A stretch of 64,000 nucleotides of DNA from Collimonas sp. OK307 (GTDB lineage Bacteria > Pseudomonadota > Gammaproteobacteria > Burkholderiales > Burkholderiaceae_D). The stretch's first letter is position 1, and each line of letters opens with the position of its first letter. The notes under the pieces are model-generated. The model ran no database searches. It was not told the origin of the DNA and worked only from the letters and a program-made list of their open reading frames with translations. Positions 45,069 through 56,062 of the stretch are shown here, in pieces. Location: positions 1 through 64,000 of the forward strand of contig NZ_FOQI01000012.1 in NCBI RefSeq assembly GCF_900113705.1. The letters run 5' to 3'. The position numbers and the translations under genes were made by a program.

Positions 45069-46511
45069 TCAGCTGCCTCGTGTTGGCTCTACAACAGGTT
45101 TGGCGGCGGGCACATCCTGCCAGCCGCCGCCCAGGGCCTTGTATAGCGACACGGTGGCTTTCAGGCGCTTCAGCTTGATCTGGCCGAGTTCATTCTGCAC
45201 TTCCGACAACGAGCGCTGTGTATCCAGTACCGTCATCAAATCCTCGGCGCCGACGCGATAACGGATTTCGGAAAGGTCGAAAGCAAAACGCGCCTGCTCC
45301 ATTTCCGTAATTTTCAGCTGGCGTTGTTCATCCAGGCTGCGGATTTGCCCCAACGCAGTGTCGACTTCTGACAGCGCGGCAATCACGGTCGAACGATAGA
45401 TCTGCACCAGCTCCTGCTTCTGCGCGATCGCCAGGTCACGTGCGCTGCTGAGGCGGCCGGCGTCGAAAATCGGCGCGACCAGTCCGGCGCCCAGGTTGGC
45501 CAGCATGTTAGGCCCGTTAAACAGCGACAGTAAAGCATTGCTTTGACCGCCGGCCGAACCGGTCAGACGGATGCTGGGAAACAAGGCGGCGCGCGCTGCC
45601 GCAACGTTGGCGTTGGCTGCTGCCAGCTCTGCTTCGGCATGACGGATATCCGGGCGGCGTGACAACAGTTCCGACGGTAATCCGGGAGTTACCTGCGGCA
45701 GTAAAATGTTGGCGAGTCCTGGTTCGTTGACAGTAAAAGTCTGAGGCGGCCGCCCCAACAATATCGCCAGCGCTGTCTGCGCTTCACGTTCCTGCTGCTT
45801 CAGATCGGGAATCACGGCCTTCTGCCCGGCCACCGCCGAGCGCTGCCGCGCCAGATCCAGCGGCGATGCCGAGCCGGCGCGACTTTGCGCCGCTACCAGT
45901 TTCAGTACGCGCTCTGCATTGTCGACGTTTTTCTGTGCGATTTCGATGCGGTCGCGCAGCGACAGCACCTGCAGATAAGTCGATACGATGCCGCTGGTGA
46001 CGGTCAACGCCACCGTTTCCCGGTCATAGCGATTCGCTTGCAAAGACGCTTCGGCGGCGGCCAGCCCTGCTCTGTTTTTACCCCAGAAGTCAACTTCGTA
46101 GCCAATTTCAACCAAGCCGCTGGTAGAAGTAACAGCACTACCGCTAGAGGCCAGCGGCAGTGCGCGATTAACGCTGGTTGAAAAATCCGCGTTCGGCAGC
46201 AACGGCGCGCCGGCAATCCGTGCTTGCGCCTCTGCTTGCCGCACGCGCGATATGGCAGCGGCAATTTCCAGGTTGCTGGCCTGCCCTTGTGTCACCAACA
46301 GGCTCAATTCGTCGCTGCCAAACAGCTTCCACCAACTGCTGTCGGGCCAGTCCTGCTCACCGTTGTTGGCGGACAGATCCCAGCTCTGGGGAATCTCGAC
46401 GCTGGGAGTCGCTTCCCGGATCTCCATCTGGTTTGCACATGCTGTCAACAACAGCAATGCGCTTGCACAAGCGGCAGCGACGGGCCAGCGGCGGCGAGAG
46501 AAATAATTCAT
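45069..46511 (-). CDS. Outer-membrane efflux lipoprotein (NodT/OprM-type, TolC superfamily)
   Basis: 480 residues from the ATG at 46511. Lipobox LLTAC (Cys25). Two TolC-type OEP coiled-coil repeats (residues about 60-250 and 270-460) and the SRRPDIRHAEAELAAANANV motif identify an RND/ABC outer-membrane channel of the NodT class. It is the last gene of the exporter/adaptor/channel set transcribed from 49742; the adaptor stop lies 11 nt upstream of its ATG. Substrate is unknown. Confidence 0.92.
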   Translation of the reverse strand: MNYFSRRRWPVAAACASALLLLTACANQMEIREATPSVEIPQSWDLSANNGEQDWPDSSWWKLFGSDELSLLVTQGQASNLEIAAAISRVRQAEAQARIAGAPLLPNADFSTSVNRALPLASSGSAVTSTSGLVEIGYEVDFWGKNRAGLAAAEASLQANRYDRETVALTVTSGIVSTYLQVLSLRDRIEIAQKNVDNAERVLKLVAAQSRAGSASPLDLARQRSAVAGQKAVIPDLKQQEREAQTALAILLGRPPQTFTVNEPGLANILLPQVTPGLPSELLSRRPDIRHAEAELAAANANVAAARAALFPSIRLTGSAGGQSNALLSLFNGPNMLANLGAGLVAPIFDAGRLSSARDLAIAQKQELVQIYRSTVIAALSEVDTALGQIRSLDEQRQLKITEMEQARFAFDLSEIRYRVGAEDLMTVLDTQRSLSEVQNELGQIKLKRLKATVSLYKALGGGWQDVPAAKPVVEPTRGS

Positions 46512-46522
46512 TTGCAGTTCCC

Positions 46523-47800
46523 TCAATGCGCTTTAGGTACCGATGCAGCCGGTGACGGCGTGGCATTTTTTATCGCCGGCGCGGGCATCGGGGCCGCTGC
46601 AGGGATCGGGGGCGCCGCAGGGACAACTACCTGCTCGCCGGGCTCCAGTCCCGCCAAAACTTGCGCCACCTGATCATTGCGAATGCCGATTTTTATCTTG
46701 CGCGGACTGGCTTGCGGGTTGGCTGTCGGATTAGCGCCAGCTACACTCACCACGTAGCTGCCATCGGCTTCCGGCTTACCCAACAATTTCACCGGCAATA
46801 TCACAGCATCGTGCGCCTGGGCCAGCACAAAGCGCACTTGCGTGCTCATGCCGCTCATCAGTTCTTCTTGCGGATTATCGACCTCAAACAAGACATTGTA
46901 AAAAGTCTGCTTGCCTTGTTCGCCCGAGCCATCGGCTGGTACCGGGATCACCTGCCGCAATTTGCCAGACCAGCGCTTGCCGGGATAGCCGGGAGTAGTG
47001 AAATACGCCGTCATCCCTTTGTGTAGCAGCGGCACGTCGATTTCCGCCACCCGGGCTTGCACCGTCAACCGGCTCAGGTCAGCAATACGCAACAGCGGCA
47101 CCGCCGCCTGGCCCGGGCCGATCACCTGGCCGGTACGCGCTGCCACCGACACCACGGTGCCGCTAATCGGCGCCAGCACCTGGGTGTGGCTACGGGTCTC
47201 TTCGTCGTCTTTCAAGGTTGCCTCGATCTGGCGAATCTGGGCATTGATCGCCTCAACCCGGGCCGAAGCGGAATACATGCTCATGCGGCTGGATTCGTAG
47301 GATTCTTCACGCGTGGCGTTCTCCGCTTTCAACTGCGTCTGGCGTTTGTACTGCAATTCGGCAAAATCCAGCTGTGCCCGCTGGTCTGCCAACTCCGCCT
47401 GCAATCTGGCCAGTTGGGCGCGATTGCTTTCCAGTCGCGCCGACGGCAAGGTCGGCGTGATCTCGACCACCATCTTGCCGGATTTGACATCGTCGCCCAC
47501 CATCACCAGCACATCCTTGATCTGCCCCGACACCTGGGCCACGACATCGCTGTATTTATGCAATTGCAATTTACCGTTGGCAAACACCGCTTGCTCGATA
47601 TCGCCGCGCCGCACCACCTCGGTCTGCAAAGGGACCGGCACCGGCTTGGGTGCCGGCGGCGGTTTGTGCCAGAACGCTCTCCATACCAGGAACCCCGCTC
47701 CCAGCGCAATCAGGAGCGCCAGGATTGCGGTCAGCCAGCGCCGGCCGGAGTGGCCTGGAGTGGATGGCAAAGCAGATTTATCGGTTGATTCAACAGTCAT
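46523..47800 (-). CDS. Periplasmic adaptor (HlyD/MacA-type)
   Basis: 425 residues from the ATG at 47800. One membrane anchor (WLTAILALLIALGAGFLVWR) then a biotinyl-lipoyl half-motif, a long coiled-coil hairpin (residues about 110-200) and VLAPISGTVVSVAARTGQV, as in MacA. A Pro/Ala-rich C-terminal tail follows. No macB is adjacent; the ABC partner is the exporter at 47871, 70 bp upstream. It bridges inner-membrane pump and the NodT-type channel. Confidence 0.9.
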   Translation of the reverse strand: MTVESTDKSALPSTPGHSGRRWLTAILALLIALGAGFLVWRAFWHKPPPAPKPVPVPLQTEVVRRGDIEQAVFANGKLQLHKYSDVVAQVSGQIKDVLVMVGDDVKSGKMVVEITPTLPSARLESNRAQLARLQAELADQRAQLDFAELQYKRQTQLKAENATREESYESSRMSMYSASARVEAINAQIRQIEATLKDDEETRSHTQVLAPISGTVVSVAARTGQVIGPGQAAVPLLRIADLSRLTVQARVAEIDVPLLHKGMTAYFTTPGYPGKRWSGKLRQVIPVPADGSGEQGKQTFYNVLFEVDNPQEELMSGMSTQVRFVLAQAHDAVILPVKLLGKPEADGSYVVSVAGANPTANPQASPRKIKIGIRNDQVAQVLAGLEPGEQVVVPAAPPIPAAAPMPAPAIKNATPSPAASVPKAH

Positions 47801-47870
47801 TGGAGCAAACTCAAAGTACAAACTCAGGATTCATCAAATTTCAGTGGCAACGTACAATTTCTTGTTCGCC

Positions 47871-49742
47871 TTAAGCTAACACAGCCTGAGTCTCGCCCGG
47901 CAACTCATCTTCATCTATCTCTTCCCCAAGGAAGCCGCCGCTCTGATGCGCCCACAAGCGCGCGTACAGGCCGCCGCGTTCCAGCAAGCTGCGGTGATCA
48001 CCCTCTTCGACGATACGGCCCTTGTCGAGTACGACCAGGCGGTCCATGGCGGCAATGGTCGACAGCCGATGGGCAATCGCCACAACTGTCTTGCCTTCCA
48101 TCAGCCGGTACAGGCTGGCTTGAATCGCCGCTTCGACTTCCGAATCGAGTGCACTGGTAGCCTCATCCAACAGCAGGATCGGCGCATCTTTCAGCATCAC
48201 GCGCGCGATTGCAATCCGCTGCCGCTGGCCACCGGACAGCTTGACGCCGCGCTCGCCGACATGGGCGTCGTAGCCGGTGCGGCCTTTAGGGTCGGTCAGG
48301 GTCAGGATAAATTCATGCGCCTCCGCCCGTTGCGCCGCCACCAGCATGTCAGCGTCGGTGGCGTCAGGGCGACCGTATAACAGGTTGTCGCGCACCGAGC
48401 GATGCAGCAGCGACGTATCCTGCGTCACCATGCCAACCTGCGCCCGCAAGGTGTCTTGCGTAACGTGGGCAATGTCTTGGCCGTCGATCAGTATGCGGCC
48501 TTGTTCAACGTCGTAGAAACGCAGCAGCAAGTTGACGATGGTCGATTTGCCGGCGCCGGAGCGGCCGACCAGGCCAATTTTTTCGCCGGGACGGATATGC
48601 AGGGACAACTGATCGATCACGGGCCGCTGGCCGCCATAGGCGAAACCGACGCGCTCGAAATCCACCGTACCTTGCTTCACTTGCAATGGTTTGGCATCAG
48701 CTTGATCCTGTACCGCATGCGGGCGCGACAAAGTATTGATACCGTCCTGCACCGTGCCGACCTGTTCAAACAACGAGGCAAACTCCCACATGACCCAATG
48801 CGAAATGCCGTTCAGGCGCAAAGCCATCGCCGTCGCCGCAGCCACCGCACCGATACCGACCTGGCCCTGGGTCCATAACCAGAGCGCGGCACCGGCAGTG
48901 CTCAGGATCAGCAACATGCTCAAGACGTGGTTGACGATTTCAAAACCGGTCACCAGACGCATCTGGCCGTGCACAGTCTGCAAGAATTCCTGCATCGCCG
49001 AGCGCGCGTAACCTGCTTCGCGGCCTGCATGCGAGAACAGCTTGACGGTAGCAATGTTGGTGTAGGCATCTGTGATGCGGCCCGTCATCAACGAGCGCGC
49101 ATCAGCCTGGGCTTTAGCGACCTTGCTCAGTCGCGGCACGAAGTGACGCAAGGCCAGGCCGTACAACACCAGCCAGCTCAGGAACGGCACCAACATCCAG
49201 CCATTAAAGCTGCCGACCACCGCCACCATGGTGAAAAAATAAATCACCACGAAAACCAGGATATCGCACAGGATCATGCAGACATCGCGCACCGCCAGCG
49301 AGGTTTGCATGACTTTGGTCGCAACCCGGCCGGCGAACTCGTCCTGATAAAAATTCATGCTTTGATTCAGCATCAGGCGATGGAATTTCCAGCGCAACAA
49401 CATCGGGAAATTTCCCGCCAGCGCTTGCTGCTTGAACATGCTTTGCAAGGCGACAACGATCGGACTTGCCAGCAATATTCCCGCCAGCAGCAGCAGATTG
49501 CCACTCTCGTGGGTCCACAAAGTCGACGGCTCGACGTGGCCCAGCCAGTCGACAATCCGTCCCATCATGGCGAACAACAAGGCTTCAAACGCACCGGTAA
49601 CGGCGGTCAGCAAGGTCATGGCAATAATGTAAGGGCGCAAACCCTTGGTGCAGGCCCAGACAAACGCAAAAAAGCCGCGCGGCGGCGGCGTCATGACGGC
49701 ATCCGGATATGGATGCAACAGTCTTTCGAACCATCCAAACAT
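47871..49742 (-). CDS. ABC exporter, fused membrane domain and ATPase
   Basis: 623 residues from the ATG at 49742 (GGAG eight bases upstream). An ABC transmembrane domain of six helices (residues about 30-330) precedes a complete ATPase: Walker [28 protein letters not shown] signature, Walker B ILLLDEATSALD and AHRLSTIA switch. It is an MdlB/MsbA-type half-transporter that dimerises. First gene of the operon with adaptor and outer-membrane channel, so it may serve as the energised pump of a tripartite system. Substrate unknown; drugs, lipids or peptides are possible. Confidence 0.92.
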   Translation of the reverse strand: MFGWFERLLHPYPDAVMTPPPRGFFAFVWACTKGLRPYIIAMTLLTAVTGAFEALLFAMMGRIVDWLGHVEPSTLWTHESGNLLLLAGILLASPIVVALQSMFKQQALAGNFPMLLRWKFHRLMLNQSMNFYQDEFAGRVATKVMQTSLAVRDVCMILCDILVFVVIYFFTMVAVVGSFNGWMLVPFLSWLVLYGLALRHFVPRLSKVAKAQADARSLMTGRITDAYTNIATVKLFSHAGREAGYARSAMQEFLQTVHGQMRLVTGFEIVNHVLSMLLILSTAGAALWLWTQGQVGIGAVAAATAMALRLNGISHWVMWEFASLFEQVGTVQDGINTLSRPHAVQDQADAKPLQVKQGTVDFERVGFAYGGQRPVIDQLSLHIRPGEKIGLVGRSGAGKSTIVNLLLRFYDVEQGRILIDGQDIAHVTQDTLRAQVGMVTQDTSLLHRSVRDNLLYGRPDATDADMLVAAQRAEAHEFILTLTDPKGRTGYDAHVGERGVKLSGGQRQRIAIARVMLKDAPILLLDEATSALDSEVEAAIQASLYRLMEGKTVVAIAHRLSTIAAMDRLVVLDKGRIVEEGDHRSLLERGGLYARLWAHQSGGFLGEEIDEDELPGETQAVLA

Positions 49743-49818
49743 GGAAATACTCCAAAATAGGCAGGGCAAAAAAATGCCCAAGCCCAACAGTATATTGTAA
49801 ATCTGTCAGGCGCTCGCG

Positions 49819-49840
49819 GGGTGGGCACGCGTGCCCACCC
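49819..49840. repeat. Perfect 22-nt palindrome
   Basis: GGGTGGGCACG followed directly by its complement, between the exporter start and the opgD stop. Palindromes of this sequence are commonly dispersed in proteobacteria; here it could also end the opgD transcript. Confidence 0.7.
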
Positions 49841-49855
49841 TACGCGATGCGTGCT

Positions 49856-51451
49856 TTAGTAAGTACGCTTGCCGGGCGCCGGCGGCGTCCACTGATACAA
49901 CCAGGTTTCGCTCAGCGGCTGGCCGTCTGCCGCCAGATAGACCCGTATATCAATCGGTTCGACGCTGTCGTCGGTCGGTTTCAAATCGAACATCGCGCGA
50001 TAACCGTGGATCACATCCAGCGGACGTGCCGAGGTGATTTCCACCTTGCCCCGCGAGACGCTGATCATCGCCTTCACCTTGGCATCCTTGCCCAGCAAAG
50101 CCAGGTCGCCGCCGGCAAAATCGATTGCAAAACGCCGTGAGTAATAAGCACGCTTCTGGCCGATCACGCCGCCCATGCCGGTGCGGGTCGCCACGACTTG
50201 CGCCAGCGGCGGTGAAAACGGCATCTTGCTGCCCCAATGCAGACGATAGGCGAACAAGCGTTCTTGCCCGGCTTGCGGCTTGTCGGCCGGATTCCAGAAC
50301 GCGACGATGTTATCAAAGGTTTCATCCGCAGTAGGGATTTCCACCAATTGTATCGCGCCCTTGCCCCAGCCCGATTTCGGCTCCACCCACAAGCTTGGGC
50401 GCCGATCGTAGAACACGCCGTCATCCTGGTAGTGATCGAAATTACGGTCTCGCTGCAACAAGCCGAAACCGCGCGGGCTCTCATCCTGATAAGCATTGAA
50501 ACGCAGATGCTCGGGATTGGTCAGCGGCCGCCAGATCCATTCGCCATTGCCACGCTGCATGGCCAAACCATCGGAGTCGTGGATTTCCGGACGCCAGTCG
50601 TCGCTGGCGCCGATGCGGCGATCGTTCTCACCGTACTGGAACATGCTGGTCAGCGGCGCCACGCCCATGCGTTCGATGGTCTTGCGCGGATAGAGCGCCA
50701 CGTCCACATCCATCACCATGGTGGCCGACGGCTGGATTTCGAAGCGATAGGCGCCGGATACGCTAGGCGAATCGAGCAGTGCGTAGACCACCAGCTTGCT
50801 GGAATCCTTGGCCGGACGCTCCAGCCAGAAACTGGTAAACATTGGAAATTCTTCTGGCTTTTCCATACCGCAATCGATGGCCAGGCCACGTGCCGACAGG
50901 CCATACTGCCATTCGGCGCCGACGGCGCGGAAATAGCTGGCGCCCAGAAATGCGGTGATGTCGCGTTCCAGGTCGGTATGGAAATTCACCCGGAACCCGG
51001 CAAAACCAAGGTCCTTCGGCATGTGGTCGGCTTTCAGGCCGCTCTTGCCATAATTGAACATCGCAGGATCGTAAGCCAGTTCTTGTGCCTGGCCGTTCTT
51101 CACTTCGTAGATCTGTACCGGGCTCTTGAAGAACAGGCCGAGATGGAAAAACTTGGCCTGGAACCGCAGTTTCTCGTCGCCCCATAAAGCATGGCCTTCA
51201 CGATAACTGATCGACTGGTATTGATCCCAGTCGAGCGCCTTGACCTCTGGCGGAATATGGTTTTCCGGTGCCTTATAAGGCTGGCTGGCGAGTTGTCTTG
51301 CATGGCCTTTCAGCCAGGCGTAATCGAAGGCTTGCGGCTGTCCCAGGAATTTCAATTGTTCTGGCGCAGCTGCGGCTGCCAGTAGCGAAGTTGCCGGGAA
51401 GCCGGCGGCAGCAAGTGCTGCCGACGCTTTTAGAAAATCACGTCGTAACAT
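49856..51451 (-). CDS. opgD: Osmoregulated periplasmic glucan biosynthesis protein OpgD
   Basis: 531 residues with a twin-arginine signal (RRDFLK at residues 3-8, then a hydrophobic ASAALAAAGF), so it is exported folded by Tat, as known for OpgD. It is a paralog of OpgG (54103): shared [19 protein letters not shown] and [11 protein letters not shown]. OpgD controls backbone length and structure of the periplasmic glucans in E. coli. It is the last gene of the opgGHD run, 33 bp after opgH. Confidence 0.93.
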   Translation of the reverse strand: MLRRDFLKASAALAAAGFPATSLLAAAAAPEQLKFLGQPQAFDYAWLKGHARQLASQPYKAPENHIPPEVKALDWDQYQSISYREGHALWGDEKLRFQAKFFHLGLFFKSPVQIYEVKNGQAQELAYDPAMFNYGKSGLKADHMPKDLGFAGFRVNFHTDLERDITAFLGASYFRAVGAEWQYGLSARGLAIDCGMEKPEEFPMFTSFWLERPAKDSSKLVVYALLDSPSVSGAYRFEIQPSATMVMDVDVALYPRKTIERMGVAPLTSMFQYGENDRRIGASDDWRPEIHDSDGLAMQRGNGEWIWRPLTNPEHLRFNAYQDESPRGFGLLQRDRNFDHYQDDGVFYDRRPSLWVEPKSGWGKGAIQLVEIPTADETFDNIVAFWNPADKPQAGQERLFAYRLHWGSKMPFSPPLAQVVATRTGMGGVIGQKRAYYSRRFAIDFAGGDLALLGKDAKVKAMISVSRGKVEITSARPLDVIHGYRAMFDLKPTDDSVEPIDIRVYLAADGQPLSETWLYQWTPPAPGKRTY

Positions 51452-51484
51452 GGTGCTCCTTGATTGATTGAAACGATTGCGTGC

Positions 51485-54091
51485 TCAAGGCGCGGTGGCC
51501 TCTGCAGCAGCTGTAAGGGCTGTAACGCCCAACAGCGATTGCCAGCGCCGATTGGCCTGCTGCGAATCCCATATGTCGAAATGCAGCTGGGACAACGTCA
51601 AAGGATCGTCCAGCAAAGCATTTTTTTGGCGTGGCGACAGATGATCCGGCCCACCTTTCAACGCGGCCTGCAGCAGTGCCGCACGCGCCTCCAAAGTAGC
51701 TGCCGGCACCGCCGGGCGCGCGGTCACCGCCGCACACACCAGGGCATTCATGACCGGATCGATCACCGCGTCGTTAAATTTCGCCAATACTTTGCCGTTG
51801 TCGTTATAGACCGTGGTGGCTGCCAGTTCGGCCGGCAAATCGACCTCTTCCGGAATCACGAACAAACGCGCGCGGCGGAAACTGCGGCCAAGCGTAACCC
51901 GGCTGGAAAATACCGAGAGCGGAATCGACAGCATCAGCGAGCCGACGATCGGCAGCAACCACCACAGGAATCCCGGTTCCAGCCAATACACGCCGCCGCC
52001 CCACACCAGCCCCAGCAACGTATGGCCGCCATGGCGCCGCGCCGCTTCACTCCAACTGGTTTCAGCGTCTTCGCGCGGCGGCGATTTCCAGCTGATTGCC
52101 CAGCCAAGGAATGCGGCAATCACAAAGCGCGTGTGAAACAGCATGCGCACCGGCGCCAGCAGCATCGAAAACAATAGTTCCATGATCATGCTGGCAGTCA
52201 GGCGCAAGGCGCCGCCAAATTCACGCGCTCCCTTGACCCAGATCAGCACCACGCTCAACACCTTAGGCAGGAACAGCAAGGTGGCGGTAGCCGTGAACAA
52301 GGCCAAGGCGCGTTCCGGATGCCACTCGGGCCACACCGGGAACAACTGTCCGGGAGTCACAAAATATTCCGGCGCCACCAGCGTATGCACCGCCAGCAAT
52401 ACCGTCGACAACATCAGCGACAGGAACCACAGCGGCGCCGACAGATAAGCCATGACCCCGGTCACGAACACCGCGCGATGCACGGCATGCATGCCGCGCG
52501 CCAGGAACAGGCGGAAATTCATCAGGTTGCCCTGGCACCAGCGGCGGTCGCGCTTCAGTTCGTCGAGCAGGTTGGGCGGCATTTCCTCGTAGCTGCCGGC
52601 CAGGTCGTAGGCGATCCAGACCCCCCAGCCGGCACGGCGCATCAATGCCGCTTCGACGAAATCGTGCGACAGGATTTCACCTGCCAACGCGCCCTCGCCG
52701 GGCAGCGGCGCCAGTGCGCAATGCTCCATGAACGGCTGCAGCCGGATGATCGCGTTGTGCCCCCAGTAGTGCGATTCGCCAAGCTGCCAGTAATGCAGGC
52801 CGGCGGTAAACAACGGGCCGTATACGCGCGTCGAGAATTGCTGAATCCGCGCGTACAAGGTATCGCGGCCGGCGGCGCGTGGTGCGGTCTGGACAATCCC
52901 GGCGGTGGGATTGGCTTCCATCAAACGCACCAGAGTCGTCAGGCAGCTGCCGCTCATGACGCTGTCCGCATCAAGCACGATCATGTAGCTGTAGTTGCCG
53001 CCCCAACGGCGGCAAAAATCGTCGATATTGCCGCTCTTGCGTTTGACACGCCGCCGCCGATGCCGGTAAAAGATCCGGCCAAATCCGCCTAAGGTCTGGC
53101 ACAGGCTGGCCCAGGCGTCCAGTTCGGCAGCGCAGATATCGCTATCGCCGCTATCGCTCAACACGAAGAAATCGAAACGATCCAGTTCGCCGCTGGCGAC
53201 AACCGACTCGTAGGTAGCGCGCAGGCCGGCGAATACCCTGGTGACGTCCTCATTACAGATCGGCATCACGATTGCGGTCCTGGCACTGGCCGGAATCGGT
53301 CCCGGCGCCGCATCTTCGCGTGAAATCACGTAACGATCGGTGCCGCGCATCAGCACCAGAAAGCCTGCCATGGCGGTCCAGAAGCCCGCTGAAACCCAGC
53401 AAAACAACAAGGCAAACAAACCCAGCGTCACCATTTCCAGCGGCTTGTCGCCGTGATACGGTAACACTGCACTCATGAAATACGTTGCCAATGCAGTCTG
53501 CGCCAGCATCAACAGCAACAACACGATACGTCGCAGATTGCCGCGCGACTTGCTGCGATGCTGATCCTGGCTATCGGCTTCAGCCACCGGCAACGGTTCC
53601 GGCTTCGGCAGTTCGGCCGAACGCACAGCCTGGGTTGGTTTATGACGCCGCTGTTTGGTGCGCGGACGCAAGTCGAATTTCCTGTTCGCGGTTTCGATCC
53701 AGCGCACCAACGGATTCAAGGTTCCCCATGGATGGGCGACGATCGGCGTCCGCTGCAACGGCGGGGCGATGGCAATGCGGGCGCGGCCATCGGCATCGGT
53801 GCTGATCTCCGGCATTTGGTGCGATTCGATTGCGCCGGCTTGCCCTGCGGTTTGCGCAAAAGCCAGTTGCAGCCGGGCTGCAACCGATCCGTAAGCCGGA
53901 TTGGCGCTAGCCAGTTCAGGTAGCACCTTTGCATCGTGATTTGCATCGCTGGCCAACACCTGATGCAAGGCCGTCATCGACGCATTGCCATTCGCCGCCA
54001 GCTGTTCAGACAAATTTGCCCGCCGCTCAGCCGATAACGGCAAGCGATCGAGATAGCGATCATAGATATCCGGCAGGCCCGCCACGGGCAT
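51485..54091 (-). CDS. opgH: Glucans biosynthesis glucosyltransferase OpgH
   Basis: 868 residues, a GT2-family inner-membrane enzyme. The nucleotide-sugar Asp motif is in VLDADSVM, and the RDRRWCQGN box (Q-x-x-R-W type) is the acceptor site. Several transmembrane helices flank the catalytic domain (about residues 190-265 and 550-720). It links UDP-glucose into beta-1,2-glucan and delivers it to the periplasm. Its ATG lies 11 nt from the opgG stop, so cotranslation is likely. Confidence 0.95.
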   Translation of the reverse strand: MPVAGLPDIYDRYLDRLPLSAERRANLSEQLAANGNASMTALHQVLASDANHDAKVLPELASANPAYGSVAARLQLAFAQTAGQAGAIESHQMPEISTDADGRARIAIAPPLQRTPIVAHPWGTLNPLVRWIETANRKFDLRPRTKQRRHKPTQAVRSAELPKPEPLPVAEADSQDQHRSKSRGNLRRIVLLLLMLAQTALATYFMSAVLPYHGDKPLEMVTLGLFALLFCWVSAGFWTAMAGFLVLMRGTDRYVISREDAAPGPIPASARTAIVMPICNEDVTRVFAGLRATYESVVASGELDRFDFFVLSDSGDSDICAAELDAWASLCQTLGGFGRIFYRHRRRRVKRKSGNIDDFCRRWGGNYSYMIVLDADSVMSGSCLTTLVRLMEANPTAGIVQTAPRAAGRDTLYARIQQFSTRVYGPLFTAGLHYWQLGESHYWGHNAIIRLQPFMEHCALAPLPGEGALAGEILSHDFVEAALMRRAGWGVWIAYDLAGSYEEMPPNLLDELKRDRRWCQGNLMNFRLFLARGMHAVHRAVFVTGVMAYLSAPLWFLSLMLSTVLLAVHTLVAPEYFVTPGQLFPVWPEWHPERALALFTATATLLFLPKVLSVVLIWVKGAREFGGALRLTASMIMELLFSMLLAPVRMLFHTRFVIAAFLGWAISWKSPPREDAETSWSEAARRHGGHTLLGLVWGGGVYWLEPGFLWWLLPIVGSLMLSIPLSVFSSRVTLGRSFRRARLFVIPEEVDLPAELAATTVYNDNGKVLAKFNDAVIDPVMNALVCAAVTARPAVPAATLEARAALLQAALKGGPDHLSPRQKNALLDDPLTLSQLHFDIWDSQQANRRWQSLLGVTALTAAAEATAP

Positions 54092-54102
54092 CTGCTTGCG
54101 GT

Positions 54103-55671
54103 CTAGTTGGGCGGTAATATGTAACTCCAGGTTTCAGATAAGGTTGTGCTGCCACCACGCAGGAATCCCCGCAGTTCGACCGGCTTGTTGTCTTCGTTAC
54201 GGCGCACACGCACCGTCATGCGCCAACCGCCGGTGACGTCGTTGCGGACCACCTTGGTCTCCAGCACCTTGCCATTGTCGTCGGCGCTGACCACGCCTTC
54301 AGGCTGCACCTTGTCAGACAATTTCTTGAATACCGGACCTTCAAAATCGACCACCAGGCCGATGCTGTTGTCGTCGTTCTTCTTTTGGAAACCGAAACCG
54401 CGCCGGGTCTGCGTCACCCATGACAAAGGCGGCCGTTTATCAGCATCCTTCTGCCATGACAAAGTGTATTCCAGATTGAACGGCTGGCCGACCTTGGGCG
54501 CATTTTCGGGCACCCAGAACGCCACCACGTTGTCATTGGTTTCATCCGGCGTCGGCAGCTGCACCAGCTCTACCCTGCCGCTGCCCCAGTTACCCTTGGG
54601 CTGAACCCAGGCGCTAGGCCGCTTTTCATATCTGGCGTCCAGGTCCTGGTAATCCGCAAAATTGCGGTCGCGTTGCATCAGACCGAAGCCGGCCGGGTTG
54701 CTAAGCGCATAAGAAGTCACCAACAGCCGCTTCGGATTGACCAGCGGCCGCCAGATCCATTCGCCCGTGCCCGAGGCTACCGACAAACCGTCGGAGTCGT
54801 GCACTTCAGGCCGATAATCCTCGCCTTGCGGGCGTTGGTTATCACCGTGCAGATACATACTGGTCAACGGCGCCAGCCCTAGCTTGCTGACATTTTCGCG
54901 CAGATACAGCTGGGCTTTGACATCGACCACCGTATCCACGCCCGGCTTGAGCACGAAACGATAAGCGCCGGTGATCCGGCGCGAGTTGAGCAAGGCGTAA
55001 ATGGTCAGTTCCTTGTCGCTAGCTTTCGGCCGCTCGATCCAGAACTCCGTGAAACGAGGAAACTCTTCGCCCGAACTCAATCCGGTATCGATCGCCAGGC
55101 CTCTTGCAGACAATCCGTAACCCTGATCCTTGCCCAGGGCGCGGAAATAACTGGCGCCAAGAAACGACAGCGCTTCATCTTTATATTTAGGCGTATTCAG
55201 CGGGTAATGCACCCGGAATCCGGCAAAACCCAGCGAACGCAGCTTGTTCGTATCGAGTTTGTTGCCGCCATAATCGAAATCATCCGGATCGAAACGGATC
55301 TCACGCACGCTCTGGCCGTTGATCTCATTGATCTTCACCGGCTGATCGAAAGAGTACCCCTCGTGAAAGAACGCCAGTTCAAACGGTAGTTTCTGGTTGC
55401 GCCAGGTAAATTTTTCCGGACGAAAACGGATGTCCTTATATTGCTCATAATCGAGACTGCTGATTTCTTTTGGCAGATTGCTCTCTGGCTTGCTGTACGA
55501 CTTCGCCGCGAGAGCTTTTGCCTGTTTGGCAACGGTATTGAAATCGAAGGCGAATGCGTTGCTGCCAACCAGTGGCAGTAACAAGGCAACCGGCAAGGCC
55601 GCCGTGCGTAACCGCGCCTGAACGGATACGGATGTACGCGATCGCGTCCGCTGAAACAAATTTAAATGCAT
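54103..55671 (-). CDS. opgG: Glucans biosynthesis protein OpgG
   Basis: 522 residues from the ATG at 55671 (TGGGA six bases upstream). Sec signal peptide to about residue 41 (SNAFA-FDF). Shared OpgG/OpgD fold with [21 protein letters not shown] and [11 protein letters not shown]. It is the periplasmic protein that works with OpgH in glucan synthesis and branching. First gene of the operon. Confidence 0.95.
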   Translation of the reverse strand: MHLNLFQRTRSRTSVSVQARLRTAALPVALLLPLVGSNAFAFDFNTVAKQAKALAAKSYSKPESNLPKEISSLDYEQYKDIRFRPEKFTWRNQKLPFELAFFHEGYSFDQPVKINEINGQSVREIRFDPDDFDYGGNKLDTNKLRSLGFAGFRVHYPLNTPKYKDEALSFLGASYFRALGKDQGYGLSARGLAIDTGLSSGEEFPRFTEFWIERPKASDKELTIYALLNSRRITGAYRFVLKPGVDTVVDVKAQLYLRENVSKLGLAPLTSMYLHGDNQRPQGEDYRPEVHDSDGLSVASGTGEWIWRPLVNPKRLLVTSYALSNPAGFGLMQRDRNFADYQDLDARYEKRPSAWVQPKGNWGSGRVELVQLPTPDETNDNVVAFWVPENAPKVGQPFNLEYTLSWQKDADKRPPLSWVTQTRRGFGFQKKNDDNSIGLVVDFEGPVFKKLSDKVQPEGVVSADDNGKVLETKVVRNDVTGGWRMTVRVRRNEDNKPVELRGFLRGGSTTLSETWSYILPPN

Positions 55672-56062
55672 TGGATTCCCATCTGACACTGCTGAATTGA
55701 CCTGCTCGTGCGTACCTGTGCTGGCAGCATCGAGAGTAGGCGATAGTCTATCAGTGTTCTATAATTTTTTATGTCCATCGAGAAACTAGTTGGCAACACT
55801 TTTTGCTGCCGCGCGGAAACTATGCAAGGCTTGTGCCATTGCATGAAAAAAAATGCCAAACAGGCAAATCTGTAGCAGGACGGCGGCACAAAGTGAAAAT
55901 GAAGAAAACCCCCTGACTTGGTTAACCCGGACTAATCATAAGTTAACTGTCCCAGATATTTAAGAGCAATGACAAGCGTACAAAGTTCCATCTAAGACTT
56001 TATAGTAATATCACCTTTTTTTACCCAAGCCTGCGAATGAGCAGGCTCACGCACCAGCGCCC
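55672..56062. other. Intergenic region between opgG and folA
   Basis: 391 bp with no gene. Two GTTAAC hexamers at about 55921 and 55943 and a -10-like TATAGT at 56001-56006 (56 bp before folA) are the only visible points; no matching -35 was found. Confidence 0.5.
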
